NCBI RefSeq assembly: GCF_015712065.1
Contig: NZ_JACFYZ010000001.1
Location: 1,116,001-1,180,000 of the forward strand
Origin: Ectopseudomonas chengduensis
Lineage (GTDB): Bacteria; Pseudomonadota; Gammaproteobacteria; Pseudomonadales; Pseudomonadaceae
Length of the DNA stretch: 64,000 nt
Direction of reading: 5' to 3'
Shown: positions 1 to 7,777 of the stretch, one piece after another
Numbering within the stretch: position 1 is the stretch's first letter
How the letters are laid out: every line of letters starts with the position of its first letter
Position numbers and translations under genes: made by a program
Notes under the pieces: generated by a model
What the model was told of the DNA's origin: nothing
The model's input: the letters and a program-made list of their open reading frames with translations, nothing else
Database searches by the model: none

Positions 1-21
1 GCGAGCAGAGCTCGCTCCTAC
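1..21. repeat. REP-like palindrome (single copy)
   Basis: GCGAGC and GCTCGC flank a 3-base loop, followed by TCCTAC. This resembles the short extragenic palindromes that are abundant in pseudomonads. It lies just upstream of the first gene and may be cut by the window edge. Confidence 0.5.
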
Positions 22-55
22 AGCAATACCGTGCATTCCAAGTAGAGGTCAGACC

Positions 56-1615
56 TTGAGCGAACCAAGCTACCTGCTGAGCATCGACAACGGCACCCAG
101 AGCGTGCGCGCGCTGCTGTTCGATACCCAGGGCAACCTGCTGGCCAAGGGCAAGGTGGAGCTGGATCCCTATTTTTCCAGCCAGCCGGGCTGGGCCGAGC
201 AGGACCCGGAATACTACTGGGCCAGCCTCGGCGAGGCCTGCCGGCTGCTGTGGCAGCAGGTGGATATCGACCGCAGTCTGATCAAGGGCGTGGCCTTGAC
301 CACGCAGCGTGGCAGCATCATCCATGTCGATGAGCAGGGTACGCCGCTGCGTCCGGCGATTCTCTGGCTCGACCAACGCCGCGCCGAGGTGGCGGGGCGG
401 ATCAAAGGGCCCTGGGGCTGGCTGTTCAAGCTGGCGCGTGCCGAGGAGGCGGTCGATCATTTCCGTGGCCAGGCCGAGGTCAATTGGGTGGCTCAGCATC
501 AGCCGGACATTGCGGCACGCACGCACAAGGTGCTGTTGCTTTCGGGTTTTCTCACCCATCGCCTGTGTGGTCGCTTCGTCGATTCGGCCAGCAGTTGCGT
601 GGCCTACCTGCCGTTCGACTACAAGTGCCTGCGCTGGGCGGCGCCGGGCGACTGGAAATGGCAGGCGCTGAAGGTGCGCCCCGAGCAACTGCCCGAGCTG
701 TTCAAGCCGGGCGAGCGACTGGGCCAGATCAGCGCCGAGGCCAGCCGCTATACCGGTATTCCCGAGGGCCTGCCGCTGATCGCCGCCGGCGCCGACAAGG
801 CTTGCGAAGTGCTCGGCTCCGGCGCGCTGGAGGCCAGCACCGCGTGCCTGTCCTACGGCACCACGGCGACCATCAACACCATACGCAGCCGCTATCTGGA
901 AACCATCCCGCTGATTCCGCCCTATCCGGCGGCGCTGCCGGATCACTTCAACACCGAGGTGATGATCTATCGCGGTTTCTGGATGGTCAGCTGGTTCAAG
1001 CGCGAATTCGGTCTGCGCGAGATGCAACGCGCCGAGGCGCTGGGCGTGCCGCCCGAGGCGCTGTTCGACGAGCTGGTCAACGCCGTACCGCCGGGTTCCA
1101 TGGGCCTGATGCTGCAGCCGTACTGGACGCCGGGCATCCGTGAGCCGGGGCTGGAGGCCAAGGGTTCGATCATCGGTTTTGGTGATGTACACACCCGTGC
1201 CCATATCTATCGCGCCATTCTCGAAGGTTTGGCCTATGCGCTGCGTCAGGGCAAAGAACGTATCGAAAAGCGCTCCGGCACCCGCATCGAGCGCCTGCGC
1301 GTGTCCGGTGGCGGTTCGCAAAGCGATGCGGCGATGCAACTGACCGCCGATATCTTCGGCCTGCCGGCCGAGCGTCCGCACTTGTACGAGACCAGCGGCC
1401 TGGGCGCGGCGATCAACTGCGCGGTGGGCCTGGGACTGCACGCCGACTACCCGAGCGCCATCGCCGCCATGACCCGCGTCGGCCAGGTATTCCAGCCGAA
1501 CCCGGAGGCCCAGCGGGTTTACCAGCAGCTCTACGGGCAGGTCTATCAGCGCATGTACCGTCAGCTCAAACCGCTGTACCAGCGCATTCGCAAGATCACT
1601 GGCTACCCGGCGTAG
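56..1615 (+). CDS. FGGY-family carbohydrate kinase
   Basis: Predicted ATP-dependent cytoplasmic sugar or polyol kinase of 519 residues, the usual length for FGGY kinases. The N-terminal domain carries DNGTQSVRA (residues 11-19), the phosphate-binding motif of this fold, and QPGWAEQDPEYYW (43-55). The C-terminal domain has SGGGSQSDAAMQLTADIFG (about 417-437), the FGGY second signature. The start is TTG at 56, chosen because AGAGG lies 8 bases upstream and no ATG fits. The substrate is unknown: no transporter, isomerase or regulator sits beside it. The TAG stop lies inside the terminal repeat of the downstream palindromic element. A PAO1 counterpart (PA3024) is annotated only as probable carbohydrate kinase. 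Family is certain, substrate is not. Confidence 0.93.
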   Translation: MSEPSYLLSIDNGTQSVRALLFDTQGNLLAKGKVELDPYFSSQPGWAEQDPEYYWASLGEACRLLWQQVDIDRSLIKGVALTTQRGSIIHVDEQGTPLRPAILWLDQRRAEVAGRIKGPWGWLFKLARAEEAVDHFRGQAEVNWVAQHQPDIAARTHKVLLLSGFLTHRLCGRFVDSASSCVAYLPFDYKCLRWAAPGDWKWQALKVRPEQLPELFKPGERLGQISAEASRYTGIPEGLPLIAAGADKACEVLGSGALEASTACLSYGTTATINTIRSRYLETIPLIPPYPAALPDHFNTEVMIYRGFWMVSWFKREFGLREMQRAEALGVPPEALFDELVNAVPPGSMGLMLQPYWTPGIREPGLEAKGSIIGFGDVHTRAHIYRAILEGLAYALRQGKERIEKRSGTRIERLRVSGGGSQSDAAMQLTADIFGLPAERPHLYETSGLGAAINCAVGLGLHADYPSAIAAMTRVGQVFQPNPEAQRVYQQLYGQVYQRMYRQLKPLYQRIRKITGYPA

Positions 1616-1751
1616 GGCGGACTCAGGAGCGAAGCGAACAGTCCGCCATTCTTTGGTGCTACACCAACTCAGCGGCGTATTGCTTCGCGACGACTGCATG
1701 GATGCAGGAGGTAGAGCGACGCAGGAAGCCAAAGCCGAGTACGCCCTACGT
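1611..1751. repeat. Palindromic intergenic element with terminal inverted repeats
   Basis: The element begins CGTAGGGCG and ends CGCCCTACG, about 141 bp apart. An inner hairpin pairs GGCGGACT (1617-1624) with AGTCCGCC (1640-1647). No coding potential was recognised. Its left end supplies the stop codon of the upstream kinase. It is probably a non-autonomous repeat of the kind common in pseudomonad genomes. Confidence 0.55.
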
Positions 1752-1759
1752 CACTTCAG

Positions 1760-1792
1760 AAAAAAGATCGCCCTCCGAAGTGGAGGGCGATT
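1760..1792 (-). terminator. Rho-independent terminator of the pirin gene
   Basis: Read on the minus strand, AATCGCCCTCC pairs with GGAGGGCGAT around a short loop and is followed by a run of six T. It begins 10 bases past the pirin stop codon. Confidence 0.8.
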
Positions 1793-1802
1793 GGTTTGTG
1801 CA

Positions 1803-2501
1803 TCAGGCGACATCCACCAGCACGATCTCGCTGTCTTCCTGCGCCTCGATGCGGATCAGCGTTTCATCGGCGATGGCCACGCCATCGCGTGCCTTGACGG
1901 CTACGCCGTTGACACTGAAAGCACCAGTCGCGCCCACCAGATAGGCCTTGCGACCCGGTTGCAGGGCGTATTCGGCGCTCTCTCCCGCCTTTACCGTGGC
2001 AGCTACCAGGCGTGCGTCGGTACGGATGCGCAGGGCGTCGACATCTTCCTCGTATCCGCTGGCCAGGGTGACGAACGATCCCGAGCGGTCGCCTTTGGGG
2101 AAAGGCTTGGCGCCCCAGGAGGGCGGCAGGCCGGCCTGGTTCGGCTGGATCCAGATCTGGAAGATCTTGGTGGTTTCATCTTCCAGGTTGTACTCGCTGT
2201 GGGCGATGCCGGTGCCGGCGCTCATTACCTGCACATCGCCGGCTTCGGTACGGCCTTTGTTGCCCAGGTTGTCCTCATGGCTGATGGCACCTTCGCGAAC
2301 GTAAGTGATGATCTCCATGTCGCGGTGCGGGTGCGGCGGGAAGCCCGAGTGCGGTGCGATCTCGTCGTCGTTCCAGACGCGCAGACGGCCCCAGTTCATC
2401 CGCTCGGCGTCGTAGTATTCGGCGAAGGAAAAGTGGTGACGGGCGTTGAGCCAGCCATGGTGAGCACCACCGAGTTGTTCGAACGGACGTACATCGATCA
2501 T
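1803..2501 (-). CDS. Pirin family protein
   Basis: Bicupin protein of 232 residues. The pirin metal ligands are all visible: H57 and H59 in HPHRDME, H101 and E103 in GTGIAHSEYN, almost the positions known for human pirin. Known members are iron-binding proteins, some with quercetin 2,3-dioxygenase activity and some acting as redox-sensitive co-regulators; which applies here cannot be read from sequence. The start is the ATG at 2501, because GGAGG sits 8 bases before it; an ATG 18 bases further upstream lacks that spacing. It is divergent from yegS across an AT-rich 177 bp gap and is followed by its own terminator. Confidence 0.93.
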   Translation of the reverse strand: MIDVRPFEQLGGAHHGWLNARHHFSFAEYYDAERMNWGRLRVWNDDEIAPHSGFPPHPHRDMEIITYVREGAISHEDNLGNKGRTEAGDVQVMSAGTGIAHSEYNLEDETTKIFQIWIQPNQAGLPPSWGAKPFPKGDRSGSFVTLASGYEEDVDALRIRTDARLVAATVKAGESAEYALQPGRKAYLVGATGAFSVNGVAVKARDGVAIADETLIRIEAQEDSEIVLVDVA

Positions 2502-2678
2502 GGTCAATCCTCCAGTCATGCACGAGTTCAGTCCCGTGCAGCGTTGATGGGTGAATGATCCATTTGGATTGATCGATTTAAAAGCGCAATTTTTACAGCA
2601 TTGATATCGATTAATTTGATTAATTTTCGCGAGGGCCAGGCACTAGGCTTTCGCTGATCCTTTCAAGGAGGACGCGCA

Positions 2679-3596
2679 ATGCGCGAACGCAAGGCCTGGT
2701 TGATCCTGCATGGCAAGCAGGCGCTGAACGAAGAAGTGAGGGCAGCGGTGAACGGCCTGCGTGAGCGCGGCTGGGATCTGGCCGTGCGCCTGACGTGGGA
2801 AGGTGGCGACGCCGAGCGGCTGGTCGGGGAAGGATTGGCCGCCGGTTATTCAACGCTGATCGCTGGCGGTGGCGATGGCACCCTGCGCGATGTGGTCGAG
2901 GCGCTGGTCAAGGCGCAAAGCGATGCCAGCCTGGCTCTGCTGCCGCTGGGCACGGCCAATGATTTTGCCCACGCAGCCGGTATTCCGTTGACACCTGCTG
3001 CCGCGTTGGCCCTGCTCGAGTGCGAGCCGGTGGCGGTAGACGTGGGCATGGCGGGCGAGCGGGCGTTTCTGAACATGGCCACCGGTGGTTTCGGCTCCAA
3101 TGTCACGGCCAATACTCCTGAAGAGCTCAAGAAAGTCCTGGGTGGCGCCGCCTATCTACTCACCGGGCTCAGTCGTTTTTCCGAAGTGCGCGCGGCAGCC
3201 GGTCGTTTTCATGGGCCGGATTTCGAATGGCAGGGCGAGTTTCTGGCTCTGGGCATCGGTAACGGGCGACAGGCCGGTGGCGGGCATCTGCTTTGTCCGG
3301 AGGCGAGCATCAACGATGGTCTGCTCGATGTCTGCATCGTGCCGGCGGCGCAGGATGTCGTCGGCACCTTGGGCACATTGTTGTCCGGGGGCATTCTTGG
3401 CCTGCAGAGCGTTGCGGTCAGCGCGCGGCTGCCCTGGCTGGAGGTGGAAGCGCTGGAGGGCTTGGACCTGAATCTCGACGGCGAGCCGATGGAAAGTACA
3501 GGTCTGCGTTTTCGTGCCGAACCCGGCGCCCTGCGTCTGCATCTGCCCAAGCATTCGTCGCTGCTCGCTGGTCAGGTACACAGGGCTGAGGCATGA
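2679..3596 (+). CDS. yegS: Lipid kinase YegS
   Basis: Cytoplasmic diacylglycerol-kinase-fold enzyme of 305 residues; E. coli YegS phosphorylates phosphatidylglycerol in vitro. The nucleotide-binding motif GGGDGT is at residues 63-68 and the second conserved block GTANDFA at 91-97. C-terminal LDLNLDGEPMES matches the family's NLDGE block. A strong AAGGAGG 8 bases before the ATG fixes the start. The upstream gap (2522-2678) is AT-rich and probably holds divergent promoters for this gene and pirin. Physiological substrate in Pseudomonas is unknown. Confidence 0.93.
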   Translation: MRERKAWLILHGKQALNEEVRAAVNGLRERGWDLAVRLTWEGGDAERLVGEGLAAGYSTLIAGGGDGTLRDVVEALVKAQSDASLALLPLGTANDFAHAAGIPLTPAAALALLECEPVAVDVGMAGERAFLNMATGGFGSNVTANTPEELKKVLGGAAYLLTGLSRFSEVRAAAGRFHGPDFEWQGEFLALGIGNGRQAGGGHLLCPEASINDGLLDVCIVPAAQDVVGTLGTLLSGGILGLQSVAVSARLPWLEVEALEGLDLNLDGEPMESTGLRFRAEPGALRLHLPKHSSLLAGQVHRAEA

Positions 3597-3686
3597 TGGC
3601 TGCGCGCCAGCAATGCTTCAGTCTGCCGGCAGTCCGCCGATAACCCGAAACGGCAGACTAGAATCACCCTATATACCTCGGAGCAC

Positions 3687-4622
3687 ATGATGGCCGGCAT
3701 CCTCGATTCAGTAGATCAACGTACGCAACTGGTCGGCGAGAACCGTCTGGAAATTCTCATGTTTCGCTTGGCTGGCCGGCAGTTGTTCGCCATCAACGTG
3801 TTCAAGGTGCAGGAAGTCCTGCAGATGCCCAAGCTGACGCTGATGCCGCAGCGCCATCGCTTCGTCTGCGGCGTGGTCAACCTGCGCGGTCAGACCCTGC
3901 CGGTGATCGATCTGTCCCAGGCGATCGGCATGCGTCCGCTGGTGCCGGATGAGCGCAGCACCATCATCGTCACCGAGTACAACCGCTCGGTTCAGGCCTT
4001 CCTGGTTGGCAGCGTCGACCGCATCCTCAACCTCAACTGGGAGTCGATCCTGCCGCCCCCGGGTGGCGCCGGACGTCAGCACTACCTGACCGCTATCACC
4101 AAGGTCGAGGACCAGATCGTCGAGGTCATCGACGTGGAGAAGGTGCTCGCCGAGATCGTGCCGATGAGCACCAAGGTTTCCGCGGAAAAGCTCGCCGACC
4201 CGCTGCTGGAGAAGGCGCGCGGACGCGAAGTGCTGCTGGTGGATGATTCCAGCGTCGCGCTCAGTCAGCTGCGCGATACCCTGACGCAGTTGGGTCTTCG
4301 CCTGCACATGGCCAGTGACGGTCTCAAGGCCCTCAACCTGCTGAAGAAGTGGGCTGACACCGGTGAGGTGATGACCGACAAGCTGCTGATGATCTTCACC
4401 GATGCCGAGATGCCGGAAATGGACGGCTATCGCCTTACCAGCGAAATTCGCAATGACCCGCGCCTCAAGGATCTCTACGTGGTGCTGCACACGTCGCTGT
4501 CGGGTAGCTTCAACGAGGCGATGGTGAAGAAGGTCGGCTGCGACAATTTCCTCTCCAAGTTCCAGCCGGACAAGCTGGTCGATGTGATTCGTCAACGTCT
4601 CGAGTTGGACGAACCTCGCTGA
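3687..4622 (+). CDS. cheV: CheV-type chemotaxis coupling protein (CheW-REC)
   Basis: Couples chemoreceptors to the CheA kinase and adds a phosphorylatable receiver. Residues about 20-165 form a CheW domain, including CGVVNLRGQTLPVIDL (61-76). Residues 181-307 form a receiver with acidic pocket D186/D187, phospho-acceptor D239 in FTDAEMPEMDGY, T269/S270 and K291. The 311-residue length is normal for CheV. Two consecutive ATGs are possible; the first is used. An inverted repeat, AGTCTGCCG (3620-3628) with CGGCAGACT (3651-3659), runs into TAGAAT (3659-3664), a possible -10. No other chemotaxis genes are nearby, so it acts with a receptor array encoded elsewhere. Confidence 0.94.
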   Translation: MMAGILDSVDQRTQLVGENRLEILMFRLAGRQLFAINVFKVQEVLQMPKLTLMPQRHRFVCGVVNLRGQTLPVIDLSQAIGMRPLVPDERSTIIVTEYNRSVQAFLVGSVDRILNLNWESILPPPGGAGRQHYLTAITKVEDQIVEVIDVEKVLAEIVPMSTKVSAEKLADPLLEKARGREVLLVDDSSVALSQLRDTLTQLGLRLHMASDGLKALNLLKKWADTGEVMTDKLLMIFTDAEMPEMDGYRLTSEIRNDPRLKDLYVVLHTSLSGSFNEAMVKKVGCDNFLSKFQPDKLVDVIRQRLELDEPR

Positions 4623-4749
4623 AGTCGCTGGAGGGCGGGTGAAATCTGCCGGGCGTTGCCGTCGAACGAGCAGCGTTTTCTGGGTCTCGGTGCTTGTGAG
4701 CATCGCCGTCAGCTCGTATAACGGCGTTTTGCCGACAGGAAGCTGACCC

Positions 4750-5556
4750 ATGCTGAGTCTTTCGGGGCTGTACCGTTACCCGCTCAAGTCCGGCCGCGGC
4801 GAGGCCTTGCAGCGCAGTGCGGTCAACGGACTAGGGCTGCATGGCGATCGGCGCTGGATGCTGGTCGACGCCGACAACGGCCGCTTCATCACCCAACGCC
4901 TGCTGCCGCAGATGAGCCAGTTGAGCGCCCTGTACGATGCGCGCGGGGGCCTGACCTTGAGTGCGCCGGGTCGTGAGGATCTGTCCGTGGCGCTGCCTGA
5001 CCCCGAGCAGGATCTGCGTGGCGTCGTCGTCTGGCGTGACAGCCTGCGCGTGCCGGATGCCGGCGATTCAGCGGCCGCCTGGCTCAGCGACTTGCTGGGC
5101 AAGCCTTGCCGCTTGGTGCAGGTGCCGGAAGGCCGCACCCGCCAAGTCGACACTGCCTATGCGCAGCCGGGGGATCGCGTGGCCTTCGCCGATGGCTTTC
5201 CACTGTTGTTGATTGGCCAGGCATCGCTGGACGATCTTTCCCAGCGAGTCGGGCAGCCACTGTCCATGCTGCGTTTTCGCCCAAATCTGGTCGTCACCGG
5301 TAGTGAGCCTTATGCCGAAGACAGCTGGAAGCGCATCCGCATTGGCGAGGTGGAGTTCGAGGTGGCCAAGGGCTGCTCGCGCTGCATCCTCACCACCATC
5401 GACCCGCAGACCGGCGAGCGCAACGCCCAGCGTGAGCCGCTGGCCACGCTCAAGACCTATCGTGAACGTGAAGGTGACGTGTTCTTCGGGCAGAACCTGT
5501 TGCCGCGCGGTGTCGGCGAACTGCAGTTGGGCATGACGGTAGAAGTGCTGGAATAG
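4750..5556 (+). CDS. MOSC domain-containing protein
   Basis: 268-residue protein with an N-terminal MOSC beta-barrel domain (LYRYPLKSGRGE, then GDRRWMLVD at 32-40) and a C-terminal MOSC domain carrying the conserved cysteine region KGCSRCILTTIDPQTGERN (C209, C212). The family relates to molybdenum-cofactor sulfurases and the mARC/YcbX enzymes, which reduce N-hydroxylated compounds. No ferredoxin domain like that at the C-terminus of YcbX is present, so an electron partner must be separate. It lies 127 bases after cheV and converges with slt across a shared terminator. Confidence 0.92.
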   Translation: MLSLSGLYRYPLKSGRGEALQRSAVNGLGLHGDRRWMLVDADNGRFITQRLLPQMSQLSALYDARGGLTLSAPGREDLSVALPDPEQDLRGVVVWRDSLRVPDAGDSAAAWLSDLLGKPCRLVQVPEGRTRQVDTAYAQPGDRVAFADGFPLLLIGQASLDDLSQRVGQPLSMLRFRPNLVVTGSEPYAEDSWKRIRIGEVEFEVAKGCSRCILTTIDPQTGERNAQREPLATLKTYREREGDVFFGQNLLPRGVGELQLGMTVEVLE

Positions 5557-5574
5557 CAGGGCAGGTGTCATAGC

Positions 5575-5611
5575 AAGCCCCGATCAGATGCTGTCTGATC
5601 GGGGCTTTTCT
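5575..5611. terminator. Bidirectional terminator between MOSC gene and slt
   Basis: AAGCCCCGATCAGA pairs with TCTGATCGGGGCTT around a 5-base loop, followed by a T-rich tract on the plus strand. The two flanking genes converge here, so it can serve both. Confidence 0.85.
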
Positions 5612-5612
5612 T

Positions 5613-7541
5613 TTACTGATCGTCGAAGAAACGCTCGTTCCACGCCACCAGCGGGTGCGGCGCGTTGAGTTTCTGGCCGTAGATCACCGAGTAGGACAGC
5701 ACGTTCTGCACGTACTGGCGGGTCTCATCGAACGGAATGTTCTCCACCCAGACGTCATAACTGAGGTGATTGGCGCCACGCAGCCACTGGCGCACGCGGC
5801 CGGGACCGGCGTTATAGGCGGCCGACGCAAGTACGCGGTTGCCGTTGAACTGGCCATAAACCTGGCTCAGGTACGCAGCGCCCAGCTGGATATTGGTATC
5901 CGGGTTGAGTACCTGCTGCGGTGAAGCCAGGGGAATGCCGAACTTGCGCGCGGTTTCCTTGGCGGTTGCCGGCATCAGCTGCATCAGGCCCATGGCGCCG
6001 GCGTGGGAGCGGGCGTCGGCCATGAACGCGCTTTCCTGGCGGGTAATGGCAAACACCCAGCTCGAATGCAGGTCACGGCGCTTGGCTTCGCGTACCAACT
6101 CGTTGCGATGCGCCATGGGGAAGCGCACTTCCAGGTCGTCCCAGTACTGGGCCTGGCTGATGGTGCGGATGGCCGGGAAGTACCATTCCATTTCGTAGGC
6201 CAGGCGCGCCTGGGCCACCAGTTCATCACGGCTGAACAGGCGGCTGACGTGATACCACTCGCGGCGCCCGTCGACGATCTGGCCACGAGCATGGAACTCC
6301 ATGGCGCGCTTGATACCGGCGGTATTGCGTACCTTCTGCACCACCTTGGGATCGAGCGCCAGCGGCTGGTTATTCAGGGCGTAAGGCGCCTTGACCTGAT
6401 CTGCTGCCATGAAACCATAGAAGTCGCGTTCCTTCGCCAATGCCTGGAACAGCACCGCCGGTTGCTGGCTGTTGGGTTGCGCCAATTGCAGGCTGCGCGC
6501 ATTCCAGTAGCGCCAGCGGTTGCTGCTGGCCAGGTCGGACGGCATGTTCTGGGTCAGCTGGTAGGCCTCTTCCCAGCGGCCGTGACGCAGCAGCAGACGT
6601 GCGCGCCACTCGCTGACGGTGTTGTCACGCAGTTGCGGGTCGTACTTGGCCATCACCTGCAGACCGCGCAGGTCGAAGCGTTGTGCCAGGCGCAGGCCGA
6701 TCTGCCGGGCGATGGCGACCTGCTCGTCGGCGGAGAACTTCATGCGTTGGGCGTAGCCGTCGAGCAGGGCCAGGGCATCTTCCGGGCTCTGCCGAGCCAG
6801 GCGACGCAGGCCGAGGCCGACCACGTCGCTCATGGCGTCATCGGCGGGGGCAAAGCGCGCAGTGTTTTTCAATAGTTGCGGTTTCTGCGCCACTTCGACC
6901 ATCAGCTTGCCGCGCTCACCGAGCGTTGGCATGCCTTTGATCAGGAAGTTGGCCAGGCCGTAGTTACCGCTTTCCACCGCCAGCTTGGTGCGCTGCCAGC
7001 GACGCTGCTCGGTGAGCTGGCCATTGGCGGCCCAGTGCTCGAACAGTGGGTCACAGGCGTTGGGTTGGGATTTGCCGACCAGCCAGAGCTTCTCGGCAGT
7101 GGCGTTGCCTTCGGCGGTCAGGCCGTGGCTGAGCTGGTATTGGCCGTAGAGGCAGTCCAGCTCGGTGAAGTTGAGCTTGGCATCGTAGTGATCGAGGAAG
7201 GGCTTCCAGTCGCCACGCTCGGCCAGCCAGCGCAACCAGCGCAGTTTCATCCAGCTGGCCTGGGGCAGGTCACCGTGCTCGGCGAGAAATTTCTCGATCT
7301 CGGCATTGCTGGCCGACTTGAGTCGGTTGGTCAGCTCGTCATAGGCCAGATAAGGCGTCAGTGGGTAATCGCGTAGCGCGCTGGCGTACTGGCGATAAGG
7401 GCCACTGTCGCCCTTGGCCAAGGCTCGCTTGGCCTCATCATAGTACTGGCGCTGCTGGGTGAGGCTGGCAGCTTCGACACCGGCGATGCCGGTGGCGGTG
7501 AGAATCAGGCAGGAAACTACAGAGAAAAAGCGACTGCGCAT
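5613..7541 (-). CDS. slt: Soluble lytic murein transglycosylase
   Basis: Periplasmic enzyme that cleaves peptidoglycan glycan strands to 1,6-anhydro-muropeptides, feeding the recycling pathway in which NagZ acts. From the ATG at 7541 it is 642 residues, close to E. coli Slt70. It begins with a signal peptide (MRSRFF, hydrophobic core, GVEA|AS), followed by a long alpha-superhelical region. The C-terminal catalytic domain has E503 in ITRQESAF, the motif GAMGLMQLMPATA and AAYNAGPGRV. An upstream in-frame ATG would add 12 residues ahead of the signal peptide, so it is rejected. Immediate neighbours are unrelated. Confidence 0.95.
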   Translation of the reverse strand: MRSRFFSVVSCLILTATGIAGVEAASLTQQRQYYDEAKRALAKGDSGPYRQYASALRDYPLTPYLAYDELTNRLKSASNAEIEKFLAEHGDLPQASWMKLRWLRWLAERGDWKPFLDHYDAKLNFTELDCLYGQYQLSHGLTAEGNATAEKLWLVGKSQPNACDPLFEHWAANGQLTEQRRWQRTKLAVESGNYGLANFLIKGMPTLGERGKLMVEVAQKPQLLKNTARFAPADDAMSDVVGLGLRRLARQSPEDALALLDGYAQRMKFSADEQVAIARQIGLRLAQRFDLRGLQVMAKYDPQLRDNTVSEWRARLLLRHGRWEEAYQLTQNMPSDLASSNRWRYWNARSLQLAQPNSQQPAVLFQALAKERDFYGFMAADQVKAPYALNNQPLALDPKVVQKVRNTAGIKRAMEFHARGQIVDGRREWYHVSRLFSRDELVAQARLAYEMEWYFPAIRTISQAQYWDDLEVRFPMAHRNELVREAKRRDLHSSWVFAITRQESAFMADARSHAGAMGLMQLMPATAKETARKFGIPLASPQQVLNPDTNIQLGAAYLSQVYGQFNGNRVLASAAYNAGPGRVRQWLRGANHLSYDVWVENIPFDETRQYVQNVLSYSVIYGQKLNAPHPLVAWNERFFDDQ

Positions 7542-7777
7542 GGCATTTCCAGGAGAAGCAGAGGTATGGGGCAACACGGTCCGTGTCGTTGCATGGCTCT
7601 AGCTTAGCGCTTCATCGGGGTGCGGTGAATGCCGTCGGGCCAGATGGACACATGTAGCAAAGATGCGCTTTGCCTGCGCCAGATGATGAGCAGGGGCGAC
7701 ACCTGTTGCGTCTGTGGAAACGGCAACAGCCGGCCGGCAACTCGGGTAGAATGCGCCCCCTGTTTCTGGAGATGCCC

